Source: Embleya sp040629175 (GTDB lineage Bacteria > Actinomycetota > Actinomycetes > Streptomycetales > Streptomycetaceae). From it: a stretch of 64,000 bases of DNA. Position 1 is the stretch's first letter, and the number at the start of each line of letters is the position of its first letter. Both the position numbers and the translations under genes were made by a program. This document shows positions 21,283-30,785 of the stretch, in pieces. The notes beneath the pieces were generated by a model that was not told the DNA's origin, did no database searches, and saw only the letters and a list, made by a program, of their open reading frames with translations. The stretch lies in NCBI RefSeq assembly GCF_040629175.1, contig NZ_JBEXUX010000001.1, forward strand, positions 558,001 to 622,000, read 5' to 3'.

Positions 21283-24200
21283 ATGAGGCGTCATCGTTCC
21301 AGGGGCACCACCACACGAGTCCGGATCGGCATCACGGGAGTCGCGGCGCTCTCGCTGGCACTCGGTCTGTTGACCGCAGCGCCGGCGAGCACCGCGGCAC
21401 CTGCCGACAATCCGGGCTCCTACCCCGAAGTGACCAGTGCACCGCCGGAAGCAAAGCTTCCTCCGGCGGGCGATGCCGGTCTGCGGTCCTACACGATCAC
21501 GGCCGACGCCGCACAGGTGAAGCAGATCTTCGACCTGGGCGTGGACCGACACGAGACGAAGACCACCAGGGCCGCCGACGGCAAGGCCAAGCTGGAGGTG
21601 ATCCTGGGCGAGCCCCAGGCCGCCAAGCTGCGTGCCGCCGGCATCTCCCTGGAGGCGAAGTCCCAGGCGGCGAACCGATCGGGCGCCGCCGCCGCGGGCG
21701 TTTTCCGCAAGTACAGCGGCCCGAACGGCCTCGGCGCCGAGCTGGTCCAGCTCGCCAAGGACCACCCCGACATCGCCAAGACCGTCAGCATCGGCAAGAC
21801 CGTGCTCGGGCAGGACATCCTCGCGGTCAAGGTGACCAAGAATGTCCGCACCAGCGCCGACGGCTCCAAGCCCGGCGTGTTGTACATGTCCAACCAGCAC
21901 GCGCGCGAGTGGATCACGCCGGAGATGACCCGCCGGCTCCTGCACCACTACGTGGACGGCTACGGCAAGGACGACGAGGCCACCAAGCTGGTCACGGACA
22001 ACGAACTGTGGTTCGTGATCTCGGCCAACCCCGACGGCTACGACTGGACCTTCCAGACCGATCAGCGGTTGTGGCGCAAGAACCTGCGCGACAACAACGG
22101 CGACGGTGTGATCACCGCCGGCGACGGGGTCGACCTCAACCGCAACTTCGACTACAAGTGGGGTTACGACAACGAGGGTTCCTCGCCCGACCCGCTGAAC
22201 GAGACCTACCGGGGCACCGGTCCCTCCTCCGAGCCGGAGACCCGGGCGATCGAGGGCTTCGCCAAGCACATCAAGGCGGAGTTCGTGGTCAACTACCACT
22301 CCGCCGCGCAGCTCATCCTGTACGGCGTCGGCTCCCAGGTGGCCACGCCCAGCCCCGACGACGAGATCATGGTCGCGCTCGCGGGCGACGACGCGCACCC
22401 GGCCGTGCCGGACTTCGACCCCGACCTGTCCGCCGAGCTGTACGTGACCAACGGTGACACCGACGGGCAGATGAACGAGGCGTACAAGACGTTGTCGTTC
22501 ACCCCGGAGATGTCCACCTGCGCCACGGCCGCCGGCTACCTGCCGGACGACCCGTACACGGTCGACAACTGCGGCAGCATCTTCAGCTTCCCGAACGACG
22601 AGACGCTGGTTCGGATGGAGTACGACAAGAACCAGGCGTTCGCGCTGTCCGTGGCCAAGTCGGCCAAGGACCCGGACGACCCGGTCTCCTCGGTCGGGCG
22701 CAAGGCCCCCGACCTGGTGGCCGACAGGTTCGAGCACTCCTTCGCCGAGGACCACGACGACCAGCCCGTCGCGGTGATCGCCAAGCGCTCGCTGACCAAC
22801 CGCAAGCTCAACTACCGCGTCAACGGCGGCCCGGCCAAAACGGCGGGCGTCAAGGAGTGGAAGGGCGGCGAGCGGTACGGCGAGCAGGGCTCGGCCTACT
22901 ACGCCGAATACCGGGGCGACATCAAGAACGTGCGCACCGGTGACCGGATCGAGGTGTGGTTCACCGGCGACAAGGCCGGAACCGGCAAGGTGGAGAGCGA
23001 TCGCTTCACCTTCACGGTGGAGAGCGGCATCGCCGAGAAGACCGAGACGCTGGTCCTGGCCAACGAGGACTACAAGGGCGTCAACCCGACCTACCCGCCG
23101 AACACGGTCGGCCCCAAGTACGCACAGCAGTACGTGGACGCGCTCGCGGCCAACGGTGTCAAGGCGGCCGTCTACGACGTGGACAAGTTCGGCGCGCCGC
23201 ACCACCTCGGGGTGCTCTCGCACTTCAAGGGCGTGTTCTGGTACCTCGGCGACAACCGACTGACCCAGGACGCGGCCCGGGAGAACACCGACTTCCGCGG
23301 CCGACCGGTCAAGGACGCCCAGGTCACCCCGCTGGTCCAGGAACTGACCGTCAACGTGCGCGACTTCCTCAACGAGGGCGGCAAGCTCGCCTACCTCGGC
23401 GAGACCGCGAGCTACTACGGTCCCCTGCGCAGTGCCGCCGGCGGTGGCATCTACTACGGCCTGAACGGGCACCCGGACCAGCCCTGCAAGGTCGTTCAGG
23501 ACGCGACGAGCGAATGTCTGATCGTGTCGGACGACTTCAGCCAGTACTGGCTGGGCGCGTACGACCGGTCGGCGACCAACGGCGCCACCGGGGTGGTCGG
23601 TTCGGCCGCACCGCTCCAGGGCATCGACAAGGCGCTGCCGGGCACCGCGTCCAACCCGCTGAACGAGGCGGGCGGGTTCCTGCCCACCAGCGCGATCCTG
23701 ACGCCGGACAAGTTCCCGCTGTTCGACAGCCGTTCGGTGGCGACCTACTCGGGCAACACGTCCGGGCCGTACTCGCCGGCCGAGGGTTCGTGGTACATCA
23801 ACGGTCTGCACTCGGACAACGCGTACAAGCGACTGACCCGCACGATCGACCTCACCGGGGTGACGGCGGCGGACGCGGCGAAGCTGACCGCGCAGTTCTC
23901 GTACGACACCGAGCTCAACTGGGACCACGCGCTCGTCGAGGCGCACACGGTCGGCGGCGACGACTGGACCACGCTGCCCGACCTCAACGGGGGGACCACC
24001 ACCCAGGTGCCCGACTCGTGCGAGGGCGGCGACCTCGTCGCCACCCACCCGCAGTTGAAGCACTACCTGACGGTGGCCAACCCGAAGTGCCTGCCCACCG
24101 GCAGCACCGGTGCGTGGAACGCGTTCACCGGCAGCTCGAACGGCTGGAAGCCGGTCGCCTTCGACCTGTCCGCGTACGCGGGCAAGAAGGTCGAGGTCTC

Positions 24201-24507
24201 GATCGCGTACGTGAGCGACGCGAACACCGGTGGCACCGGGATGTTCGTGGACGACGCCAAGGTCGTCACGAGTGCGGGCGTGGTGGACGCCGAGGGCTTC
24301 GAGGCCGGGCTGGGTCCGTGGACCCTGGCCGCCCCGCCGCCCGGTGACCGCTCGCTCGTGGGCTTCACCCGCAGCCAGGCCGCGTTCGGTTCGTCGGTGA
24401 TCGCCACCGACGACACCATGCTCTTCGGCTTCGGCCTGGAGCAGTTGGCCACCGCGGACGACCGCAAGGTGGTCGTCGACCGGATCCTGCGGGAGCTGTA
24501 CAAGTAG
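21283..24507 (+). CDS. Secreted M14 family zinc carboxypeptidase, multidomain
   Basis: A 1074-residue exported protein. A signal peptide (basic RRHRSRG, hydrophobic GVAALSLALGLLTAA, cleavage near ASTAAPAD) starts at ATG 21283 after GGGGGG; the frame is open from 21226. The M14 domain has zinc ligands H206, E209 (HARE) and H339 (NYHSAAQ), the substrate motifs NPDGYD and LNRNFDYKWG, and catalytic E409 (FTPEMST). About 600 further residues follow, including a DJ-1/amidotransferase-like region (FWYLGDNRL...FLNEGGKLAYLGE) and a C-terminal jelly-roll-like part (FSYDTELNWDHALVEAH...GMFVDDAKV) like that in immune-inhibitor-type proteases. It probably degrades external peptides. Confidence 0.93.
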   Translation: MRRHRSRGTTTRVRIGITGVAALSLALGLLTAAPASTAAPADNPGSYPEVTSAPPEAKLPPAGDAGLRSYTITADAAQVKQIFDLGVDRHETKTTRAADGKAKLEVILGEPQAAKLRAAGISLEAKSQAANRSGAAAAGVFRKYSGPNGLGAELVQLAKDHPDIAKTVSIGKTVLGQDILAVKVTKNVRTSADGSKPGVLYMSNQHAREWITPEMTRRLLHHYVDGYGKDDEATKLVTDNELWFVISANPDGYDWTFQTDQRLWRKNLRDNNGDGVITAGDGVDLNRNFDYKWGYDNEGSSPDPLNETYRGTGPSSEPETRAIEGFAKHIKAEFVVNYHSAAQLILYGVGSQVATPSPDDEIMVALAGDDAHPAVPDFDPDLSAELYVTNGDTDGQMNEAYKTLSFTPEMSTCATAAGYLPDDPYTVDNCGSIFSFPNDETLVRMEYDKNQAFALSVAKSAKDPDDPVSSVGRKAPDLVADRFEHSFAEDHDDQPVAVIAKRSLTNRKLNYRVNGGPAKTAGVKEWKGGERYGEQGSAYYAEYRGDIKNVRTGDRIEVWFTGDKAGTGKVESDRFTFTVESGIAEKTETLVLANEDYKGVNPTYPPNTVGPKYAQQYVDALAANGVKAAVYDVDKFGAPHHLGVLSHFKGVFWYLGDNRLTQDAARENTDFRGRPVKDAQVTPLVQELTVNVRDFLNEGGKLAYLGETASYYGPLRSAAGGGIYYGLNGHPDQPCKVVQDATSECLIVSDDFSQYWLGAYDRSATNGATGVVGSAAPLQGIDKALPGTASNPLNEAGGFLPTSAILTPDKFPLFDSRSVATYSGNTSGPYSPAEGSWYINGLHSDNAYKRLTRTIDLTGVTAADAAKLTAQFSYDTELNWDHALVEAHTVGGDDWTTLPDLNGGTTTQVPDSCEGGDLVATHPQLKHYLTVANPKCLPTGSTGAWNAFTGSSNGWKPVAFDLSAYAGKKVEVSIAYVSDANTGGTGMFVDDAKVVTSAGVVDAEGFEAGLGPWTLAAPPPGDRSLVGFTRSQAAFGSSVIATDDTMLFGFGLEQLATADDRKVVVDRILRELYK

Positions 24508-24555
24508 GCGCCGATGATCACGGTGTGTTGATCGGCGAAAAGCGGTAGCCGAACG

Positions 24556-24591
24556 ATGGCCCCCGGCGGAGACTTCTCCGTCGGGGGCCAT
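24556..24591 (+). terminator. Terminator hairpin after the M14 peptidase
   Basis: A 16-bp stem with one G-U pair: ATGGCCCCCGGCGGAG (24556-24571) pairs with the segment 24576-24591 around a 4-nt loop (24572-24575). There is no T-tract, but the stem is very stable. Confidence 0.7.
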
Positions 24592-24603
24592 TAACGTCTG
24601 TGC

Positions 24604-24636
24604 GCACACGCGAGTTCCCGCGTGTGCACTTTTTTT
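24604..24636 (+). terminator. Canonical intrinsic terminator immediately upstream of the next start codon
   Basis: A perfect 9-bp stem GCACACGCG (24604-24612) / CGCGTGTGC (24619-24627), 6-nt loop, then AC and seven T residues (24630-24636). This is a textbook rho-independent terminator. It ends only 14 nt before the TTG start at 24651, so it may act as an attenuator. Confidence 0.85.
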
Positions 24637-24650
24637 CGGGGGGAATCACC

Positions 24651-25196
24651 TTGAGCAACAACGCGCCCGGTCCTTGGGGGCCGCCGCCGAACCAACCCGG
24701 CCCGGGTCAGTGGGGGCAGCAACAGCCGGGCCCGCCCGGCCCGTTCGGGTCGGGGCCGTATGGCGGCCCGCCGCCGCGGCAGCCGAACCGGCAGGGCAAC
24801 GCGGGCCTGGCCATCGCGGCCGGGGTGGTGGCGATGCTGGTCGGCGCCGGAGTGTACGGCGTGATCGTCAAGTCGCTGGAAATCCGGAGCACCTGGTTCG
24901 GCGTGGGTGTCGCGGCGCTGATCGCGTTCGCGGTGGGGCGGATCGGTGGACGCAACCCGGTGTTGCCGTTCGTCGCGGCGCTGCTCGCGCTCGTGGGGGT
25001 CGCGCTGGGGCAGCTCACCGCGGTCACCCTGTTCGTCGGCGACGAACTGGACATCTCGGTGCTCGACGTGATCTCCGACTTCGGCAGCGAACTCGTCGAC
25101 GGTTGGACGGAGACGCTGGACTTCCAGGACTTCCTCGTCTTCGTCTTCGCCGGGGGCGCGGCCTTCGGAATCACCAAGTCCGTCGGCGAGAAGTGA
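24651..25196 (+). CDS. Small Pro/Gly-rich membrane protein of unknown function
   Basis: A 181-residue protein. Residues 1-45 are rich in Pro, Gly and Gln (NAPGPWGPPPNQPGPGQWG). Then come three or four hydrophobic helices (GLAIAAGVVAMLVGAGVYGVIV, WFGVGVAALIAFAVG, LPFVAALLALVGVALGQLTAV) and a final hydrophobic stretch near the C-terminus (FLVFVFAGGAAFGITKSVGEK). An acidic stretch (DELDISVLDVISDFGSELVDG) lies between. The frame opens at 24600 within the terminator hairpin, so TTG 24651, preceded by CGGGGGG, is the likely start. I do not recognise the family. It lies alone between the M14 peptidase and gap. Confidence 0.75.
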   Translation: MSNNAPGPWGPPPNQPGPGQWGQQQPGPPGPFGSGPYGGPPPRQPNRQGNAGLAIAAGVVAMLVGAGVYGVIVKSLEIRSTWFGVGVAALIAFAVGRIGGRNPVLPFVAALLALVGVALGQLTAVTLFVGDELDISVLDVISDFGSELVDGWTETLDFQDFLVFVFAGGAAFGITKSVGEK

Positions 25197-25247
25197 CCGC
25201 ATTTTCGACCACCCGTTGATCCGCTTTTCCGATGGTCCGTCCCGCCT

Positions 25248-25285
25248 CGGGCACTTTGCGCAGCAAGCCTGCGTGAAGGTGCCCG
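25248..25285 (+). terminator. Imperfect hairpin upstream of gap
   Basis: Arms CGGGCAC (25248-25254) and GTGCCCG (25279-25285) pair, with further partial pairing (GCGCAG/CTGCGT) inside. It may end the preceding small gene; there is no T-tract. A TAGGGT element at 25297-25302 just downstream could be the gap -10. Confidence 0.35.
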
Positions 25286-25394
25286 GGGCGTCACGGTAGG
25301 GTCGGACATGGCCGGGGATATCGCAGATTCCACTGACCATCTCCTCGGCCATTCACCATCAGGGCATTCGGCGTTCGACAGAGGAGATCGGTTC

Positions 25395-26399
<1,005 letters not shown>

Positions 26400-26434
26400 C
26401 GGTGCGGCACACGCACCGATGACGCTTGACGATG

Positions 26435-26470
26435 CGGGCCCGGGTGACACGTCGTCACCCGGGCCCGTTT
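26435..26470 (+). terminator. Terminator between gap and pgk
   Basis: A 14-bp perfect stem (CGGGCCCGGGTGAC, 26435-26448, with 26454-26467), 5-nt loop, then TTT. It could be a full terminator or a partial one that sets the gap to pgk ratio. Confidence 0.75.
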
Positions 26471-26513
26471 CTGCAACCCCCACCCGTTTCCTCCAGCCAA
26501 GGACGAATCGAAC

Positions 26514-27701
26514 TTGAAGACCATCGACGACATCGAGGTATCCGGTAGGCGCGTCCTGGTGCGCGCCGACCTCAACGTCCCGCTCGACGGCGGGCGGATC
26601 ACCGACGACGGTCGGATCCGGGCGAGCGTGCCGACCATCGAGGCCCTGGTCGCGCGCGGCGCCAAGGTGATCGTGTGCTCGCACCTGGGCCGGCCCGAGG
26701 GCGCTCCCGAGCCGCGGTTCTCGCTCGCCCCGGTCGCCGCCCGGCTGGGCGAACTGCTGGGCGCCGACGTGGCGTTCGCGACCGACACGGTCGGCGACAG
26801 CGCCCGGACCACGGCCCTGGGGCTCGCCGACGGCGAGGTCGCGCTGCTGGAGAACCTGCGCTTCAACCCGGGCGAGACGGCCAAGGACGACGCCGAGCGC
26901 GGTGCCTTCGCGGACCGCCTCGCCGAGCTCGCCGACGTCTACGTCGGCGACGGCTTCGGCGCGGTGCACCGCAAGCACGCCTCGGTGTACGACGTGCCGG
27001 CCCGGCTGCCGCACGCGGTCGGCGGCCTGATCGCCACCGAGTTGGACGTGCTCGAGCGGCTCACCGAGAACGTGCAGCGTCCGTACGCGGTGATCCTGGG
27101 CGGGTCGAAGGTGTCCGACAAGCTCGGCGTCATCGACAGCCTGCTGGACAAGGCGGACCGGATCCTGGTCGGCGGCGGCATGGTGTTCACCTTCCTGGCC
27201 GCGCAGGGCCACGAGGTGGGCAAGTCGCTGCTGGAGAAGGACCAGCTCGACCGGGTCCGCGAATACCTGGCCCGGGCCGAGGCGGGCGGCGTCGAGTTCG
27301 TGCTGCCCGTCGACGTGATCGCGGCCACCGCGTTCGCCGCCGACGCGGACCACGCGGTGGTCTCCGCCGACGCCATCCCGGCCGACCGGCTGGGCCTGGA
27401 CATCGGTCCGGCGTCCGGCGAACTGTTCGCGGACAAGCTCGCCGACGCGCAGACGGTGTTCTGGAACGGCCCGATGGGCGTGTTCGAGATGGAGCCGTAC
27501 AGCCACGGCACCCGCGCCGTGGCGCAGGGCCTGATCGACTCCGACGCGTTCACCGTGGTCGGCGGCGGCGACTCGGCCGCGGCGGTGCGCACCCTCGGCT
27601 TCGACGAGAACGCCTTCGGTCACATCTCGACCGGCGGCGGCGCGAGCCTGGAATACCTCGAAGGCAAGTCCCTGCCCGGTCTCGAAGCCCTGGAGGGCTG
27701 A
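26514..27701 (+). CDS. pgk: Phosphoglycerate kinase
   Basis: A 395-residue two-domain kinase that transfers phosphate from 1,3-bisphosphoglycerate to ADP. Diagnostic segments are RVLVRADLNVPL, SHLGRPEG, ENLRFNPGE, DGFGAVHRKHAS, VILGGSKVSDK and the C-terminal GGGDSAAAVRTLG with STGGGASLEYLEG. The start is TTG 26514, with AAGGA about 11 nt upstream and the family N-terminus KTIDDIEVSGRRV. It ends 5 nt before tpiA, so the two are co-transcribed and probably translationally linked. Confidence 0.97.
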   Translation: MKTIDDIEVSGRRVLVRADLNVPLDGGRITDDGRIRASVPTIEALVARGAKVIVCSHLGRPEGAPEPRFSLAPVAARLGELLGADVAFATDTVGDSARTTALGLADGEVALLENLRFNPGETAKDDAERGAFADRLAELADVYVGDGFGAVHRKHASVYDVPARLPHAVGGLIATELDVLERLTENVQRPYAVILGGSKVSDKLGVIDSLLDKADRILVGGGMVFTFLAAQGHEVGKSLLEKDQLDRVREYLARAEAGGVEFVLPVDVIAATAFAADADHAVVSADAIPADRLGLDIGPASGELFADKLADAQTVFWNGPMGVFEMEPYSHGTRAVAQGLIDSDAFTVVGGGDSAAAVRTLGFDENAFGHISTGGGASLEYLEGKSLPGLEALEG

Positions 27702-27706
27702 TCCCG

Positions 27707-28510
27707 ATGTCTGCGCTCAACGACAACACCGGCCGCATCCCGCTGATGGCGGGCAACTGGAAGATGAACCTCAACCACCTCGAGGCCATCTCCCTGGTGC
27801 AAAAGCTCGCGTTCACCCTGAACGACAAGGACTTCGACCGGGTCGAGGTCGCGGTGCTGCCGCCGTTCACCGATCTGCGCTCGGTGCAGACCATGGTCGA
27901 CGCGGACAAGCTGCGCTTCAGCTACGGCGCGCAGGACATCTCGCAACACGAGGGCGGCGCCTACACCGGCGAGATCGCCGGGTCCATGCTCGCCAAACTG
28001 AACTGCACCTACGCGCTGGTCGGCCACTCCGAGCGGCGGCAGTACCACGCCGAGGACGACACCGTGGTGAACGCGAAGGCGCACGCCGCCTATCGCAGCG
28101 GCCTGGTGCCGATCGTGTGTGTCGGCGAGGGCCTGGACGTACGCAAGGCGGGCCGGCACGTGGCCCACACGCTCGCCCAGGTCGAGGGTGCGCTCAAGGG
28201 CATCACCGCCGAGCAGGCCGAGTCCGTGGTGATCGCGTACGAGCCGGTCTGGGCGATCGGCACCGGCGAGGTGGCCACGCCGGATGACGCGCAGGAGGTG
28301 TGCTCGGCGATCCGGGCCAAGCTCGCCGAGCTGTACTCGCCGGAACTCGCGGACCGGGTGCGGGTGTTGTACGGCGGTTCGATGAAGCCCGGCAACGTGG
28401 CCGGGCTGATGGCGCAGCCGGACGTGGACGGCGGCCTGGTCGGCGGGGCCTGCCTGGCCGCCGAGGAGTTCGCGCAGATCGTCCGCTACCAGGAGAAGAA
28501 GGCCGGCTGA
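27707..28510 (+). CDS. tpiA: Triosephosphate isomerase
   Basis: A 267-residue TIM barrel that interconverts DHAP and GAP. The catalytic Lys is in AGNWKMN, the His in GHSERR, and the Glu in AYEPVWAIGTG. The phosphate-binding loop YGGSMKPGN is also present. The ATG 27707 lies 5 nt after the pgk stop. A strong hairpin follows the stop. In Streptomyces, as I recall, secG normally comes next; here a two-gene membrane module lies between. Confidence 0.97.
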   Translation: MSALNDNTGRIPLMAGNWKMNLNHLEAISLVQKLAFTLNDKDFDRVEVAVLPPFTDLRSVQTMVDADKLRFSYGAQDISQHEGGAYTGEIAGSMLAKLNCTYALVGHSERRQYHAEDDTVVNAKAHAAYRSGLVPIVCVGEGLDVRKAGRHVAHTLAQVEGALKGITAEQAESVVIAYEPVWAIGTGEVATPDDAQEVCSAIRAKLAELYSPELADRVRVLYGGSMKPGNVAGLMAQPDVDGGLVGGACLAAEEFAQIVRYQEKKAG

Positions 28511-28540
28511 CGGCCGAGGCCGGTTGATCCGGGCATCACG

Positions 28541-28576
28541 AAAGGGCCCGGAGCGGGATGCCGCTCCGGGCCCTTT
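28541..28576 (+). terminator. Terminator after tpiA
   Basis: A 16-bp perfect stem AAAGGGCCCGGAGCGG (28541-28556) / 28561-28576 with a GATG loop; the right arm ends in TTT. The symmetric A3/T3 ends allow it to work on both strands. The remainder of 28511-28758 shows nothing else recognisable. Confidence 0.78.
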
Positions 28577-28758
28577 GCGATGCCCGGAACCGGTCGTCGC
28601 CGGCCGCCGGCCGGAATCGTTCGTTCCCCATAAACCCGGCGCAACTATTTCCATTCCGCTTGCCCCTCCCGTAACGGGTGACTGACCATAAGTCATCGCC
28701 AAGTGGCCGGTAGTCGCCCCTTCAGGGTGGATCGGCCGGCCGACCCCAGGGGGTCCGG

Positions 28759-30441
28759 GTGCCATTTCCAGACATGTCCAGAACCGGGGATACCGGTGCC
28801 ACGCGATATCTGTGCACGGGCGCGGAGATCGACGAGCGGTTCGCCGCACGGGTGATCGAGGAGTTGTGGGAGAACGCGCACCGCGACCGGGCGCCGTCCT
28901 ACGGATACAACGAACAGGCGGTCCTGGAGCATGCGTTGGCCGCGCGGCGGCGGCGCATCCTGCGCGACGTGATCGCGTTCCTGGTGCCGGCGGTGATGTT
29001 CCTGATCGGCTTCGGCTTCGCGCCCGGGTTGTTCTGGCTCGCGATCGTGGTCTTCGTCGGGTTGCTGACCGTGCGTTCGGGCGTCGCCGGCGGGGGTGGG
29101 GTGCGCGACTTTCGGACCCGGGCGGCGGCGCAGGTGTCCTGGGTGGCGGCGCTGCTGTTCGGGCTGATGTTGTACGTGGCGGGCGGGGACGGCGGCTTCC
29201 CGGCGATCGACACCCTGGCGGTGACCGTACTGCCGACCTACGCGGTCGTGGTCTTCGTGGTGTGGATCGAACGCATGCAGCAGCGCGCCACCGTGGTCTC
29301 GGATCTGGGGCCGGGGCGGAGCTGGGTGCCGACCCGGCCGCCCGCCGACGGGAGCGGGTATGCCGGGCCGGGGGGTTTGCAGGGGGCGTTGGCGGAGGTG
29401 CTGCCGCCGCGACCCACCCATGCGCCCCTCGCCTCGGACACGGTGTTCGTGCCCGCCGCGCCGCCGATCCCGTCCACGGTGCGCTACAGCGGCTACCTGC
29501 CGTTCGTCGGCGCCGGCGAACTGGTCGAGAGCTGGACCTTCCCGGTCGAGCTGCGCGGGGCCGAGCCGTCCGTGCTGGACGCGCCGCGCGAGGGCAAGCG
29601 GGCGAAGACGGCGTACACCCCGTTCACCGTCGACGAACTCACCGGCGCGATCTGCACGTCGTTCGAGGAGCTGGCCCGGTCCGAGGAGGGTCGGCACCGG
29701 CTGTCCGGGCTGAGCGTGCAGATGCACGAGTTCAGCAGCGGGGTGACCGGGGGGCCGGTGCCGCCGCCGGCCGAGGCCACCCGGCGCTACCTGTGCGTGC
29801 GGGTGGGCACGTGGTCGCAGGAGGTGGTGGTGTCGGTGCTGATCCGTTTCACGATGGACGGCCGACTGTTGTACACCGAACTGCACGAGCTGGTGCTGCC
29901 GCCGATCCGCCCGGACTTCCACGTGGCCGACGAGTGGCTGCACACCGCGGACGCGGCGACGTTGTGGGCGGCGCTGGGCCGCTCGCTGGTGGAGGCCCCG
30001 GGGGTGATGGTCTCCTCGGCGGGTCGGCTGATGCGGGTGTGGGCCTCGTGGTGGCGCCGGGCGGGCAATCTGCGGGCGGCCCACGAGCGCGCCGCGCGCA
30101 ATCTGCCGGTGGACTGCGGCGCCCGGGCCTCGGTGCGCGAACTGGGCGCGTCGGCGAACTACGCCACGTTCTTCCAGAACTCGGACGCGGAGAAGTACCT
30201 CAAGCTGATCGAGCGCAAGTTCACCGTATTCGTGCTGGACTTCCTCCAGCGCAAGAACGTGGACGTGACCGAGTATCGCCAACGCAACGAAATGGTCCTG
30301 AACAACGGGATCATCCAGCACGTCTCCGGTGACCTGAACAACAGCGGCGCGATCGTCGCCGGCCGGGGCATCCAGGCGTCCGTACGAGGTTCCGGCGGAG
30401 CCGGATCGGGCGCACGATCGACAGCGGGAGGTACCACGTGA
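28759..30441 (+). CDS. Uncharacterised membrane protein with C-terminal NSGAIVAG motif
   Basis: A 560-residue protein I cannot assign to a family. Residues about 70-170 contain four or five membrane helices (VIAFLVPAVMFLIGFGF, LFWLAIVVFVGLLTV, AAQVSWVAALLFGLMLYVAG, LPTYAVVVFVVWI). A Pro-rich linker leads to a large soluble region (about 230-500) with segments such as YSGYLPFVGAGELVESWTF and KYLKLIERKFTVFVLDFLQRKNVD. The last 40 residues are low-complexity. They carry a 22-residue motif (525-546) built on NNSGAIVAGRGIQASVRGSG that recurs twice in the next gene. GTG 28759 or ATG 28774 may be the start. The stop overlaps the next GTG by 4 nt, so the two products are probably made together and may interact. 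Confidence 0.85.
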   Translation: MPFPDMSRTGDTGATRYLCTGAEIDERFAARVIEELWENAHRDRAPSYGYNEQAVLEHALAARRRRILRDVIAFLVPAVMFLIGFGFAPGLFWLAIVVFVGLLTVRSGVAGGGGVRDFRTRAAAQVSWVAALLFGLMLYVAGGDGGFPAIDTLAVTVLPTYAVVVFVVWIERMQQRATVVSDLGPGRSWVPTRPPADGSGYAGPGGLQGALAEVLPPRPTHAPLASDTVFVPAAPPIPSTVRYSGYLPFVGAGELVESWTFPVELRGAEPSVLDAPREGKRAKTAYTPFTVDELTGAICTSFEELARSEEGRHRLSGLSVQMHEFSSGVTGGPVPPPAEATRRYLCVRVGTWSQEVVVSVLIRFTMDGRLLYTELHELVLPPIRPDFHVADEWLHTADAATLWAALGRSLVEAPGVMVSSAGRLMRVWASWWRRAGNLRAAHERAARNLPVDCGARASVRELGASANYATFFQNSDAEKYLKLIERKFTVFVLDFLQRKNVDVTEYRQRNEMVLNNGIIQHVSGDLNNSGAIVAGRGIQASVRGSGGAGSGARSTAGGTT

Positions 30442-30550
30442 ACAGCGCCGCATCCAACGACGAGGAAGCGGACGAGAGCGAGCCGCGTGGGAACGACGGG
30501 ATCAGCCTGTCCGGCGGCCCGGTGAGCAACACCGGCGCGATCGTCGCCGG
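30340..30550 (+). repeat. Direct repeat shared by the two genes of the membrane module
   Basis: AACAGCGGCGCGATCGTCGC-CGG (30340-30362) and AACACCGGCGCGATCGTCGC-CGG (30528-30550) differ at one of 23 positions and lie in the same reading phase of two different genes. They encode the NSGAIVAG / NTGAIVAG cores. A third, more diverged copy is at about 30627-30652. Confidence 0.75.
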
Positions 30551-30785
30551 TGGTGACAACCAGGTCACCGTGCGCCGCACCGGGGCGGCCCGGGCCGCGC
30601 GCGGTTCCGCTTCCGGACATCCGCTGACCAGCACGGGTGCGCTGGTCGGCGGCAGCGGCCACCGGGTGGAGGTCGAGGACACCGGGGACGTCGAACCGGC
30701 CGACCCGGAGCCGGTCGGCGAACCGGGCGAGGGGCCGCACGGGCAGGCGTCGGAGGGGGAGCGGTCCGAGCCCGGTGGGCCGTAA
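30438..30785 (+). CDS. Small partner protein with two NTGAIVAG-type repeats
   Basis: A 115-residue acidic soluble protein with no signal peptide or membrane helix. Two 22-residue repeats lie at residues 28-49 and 62-83. They align as P-[VL]-[ST]-[NS]-T-G-A-[IL]-V-[AG]-G, four variable residues, V-x-V-x-x-T-G. The C-terminus is rich in Glu, Pro and Gly. The same motif closes the preceding membrane protein. The GTG start overlaps the upstream stop (GTGA) and has GGAGG 7 nt before it, so expression is tightly coupled. No known family is recognised. The Asn/Gly/Thr-rich alternating pattern suggests a beta-arch or amyloid-like homotypic segment, which is inference. Confidence 0.75.
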   Translation: MNSAASNDEEADESEPRGNDGISLSGGPVSNTGAIVAGGDNQVTVRRTGAARAARGSASGHPLTSTGALVGGSGHRVEVEDTGDVEPADPEPVGEPGEGPHGQASEGERSEPGGP

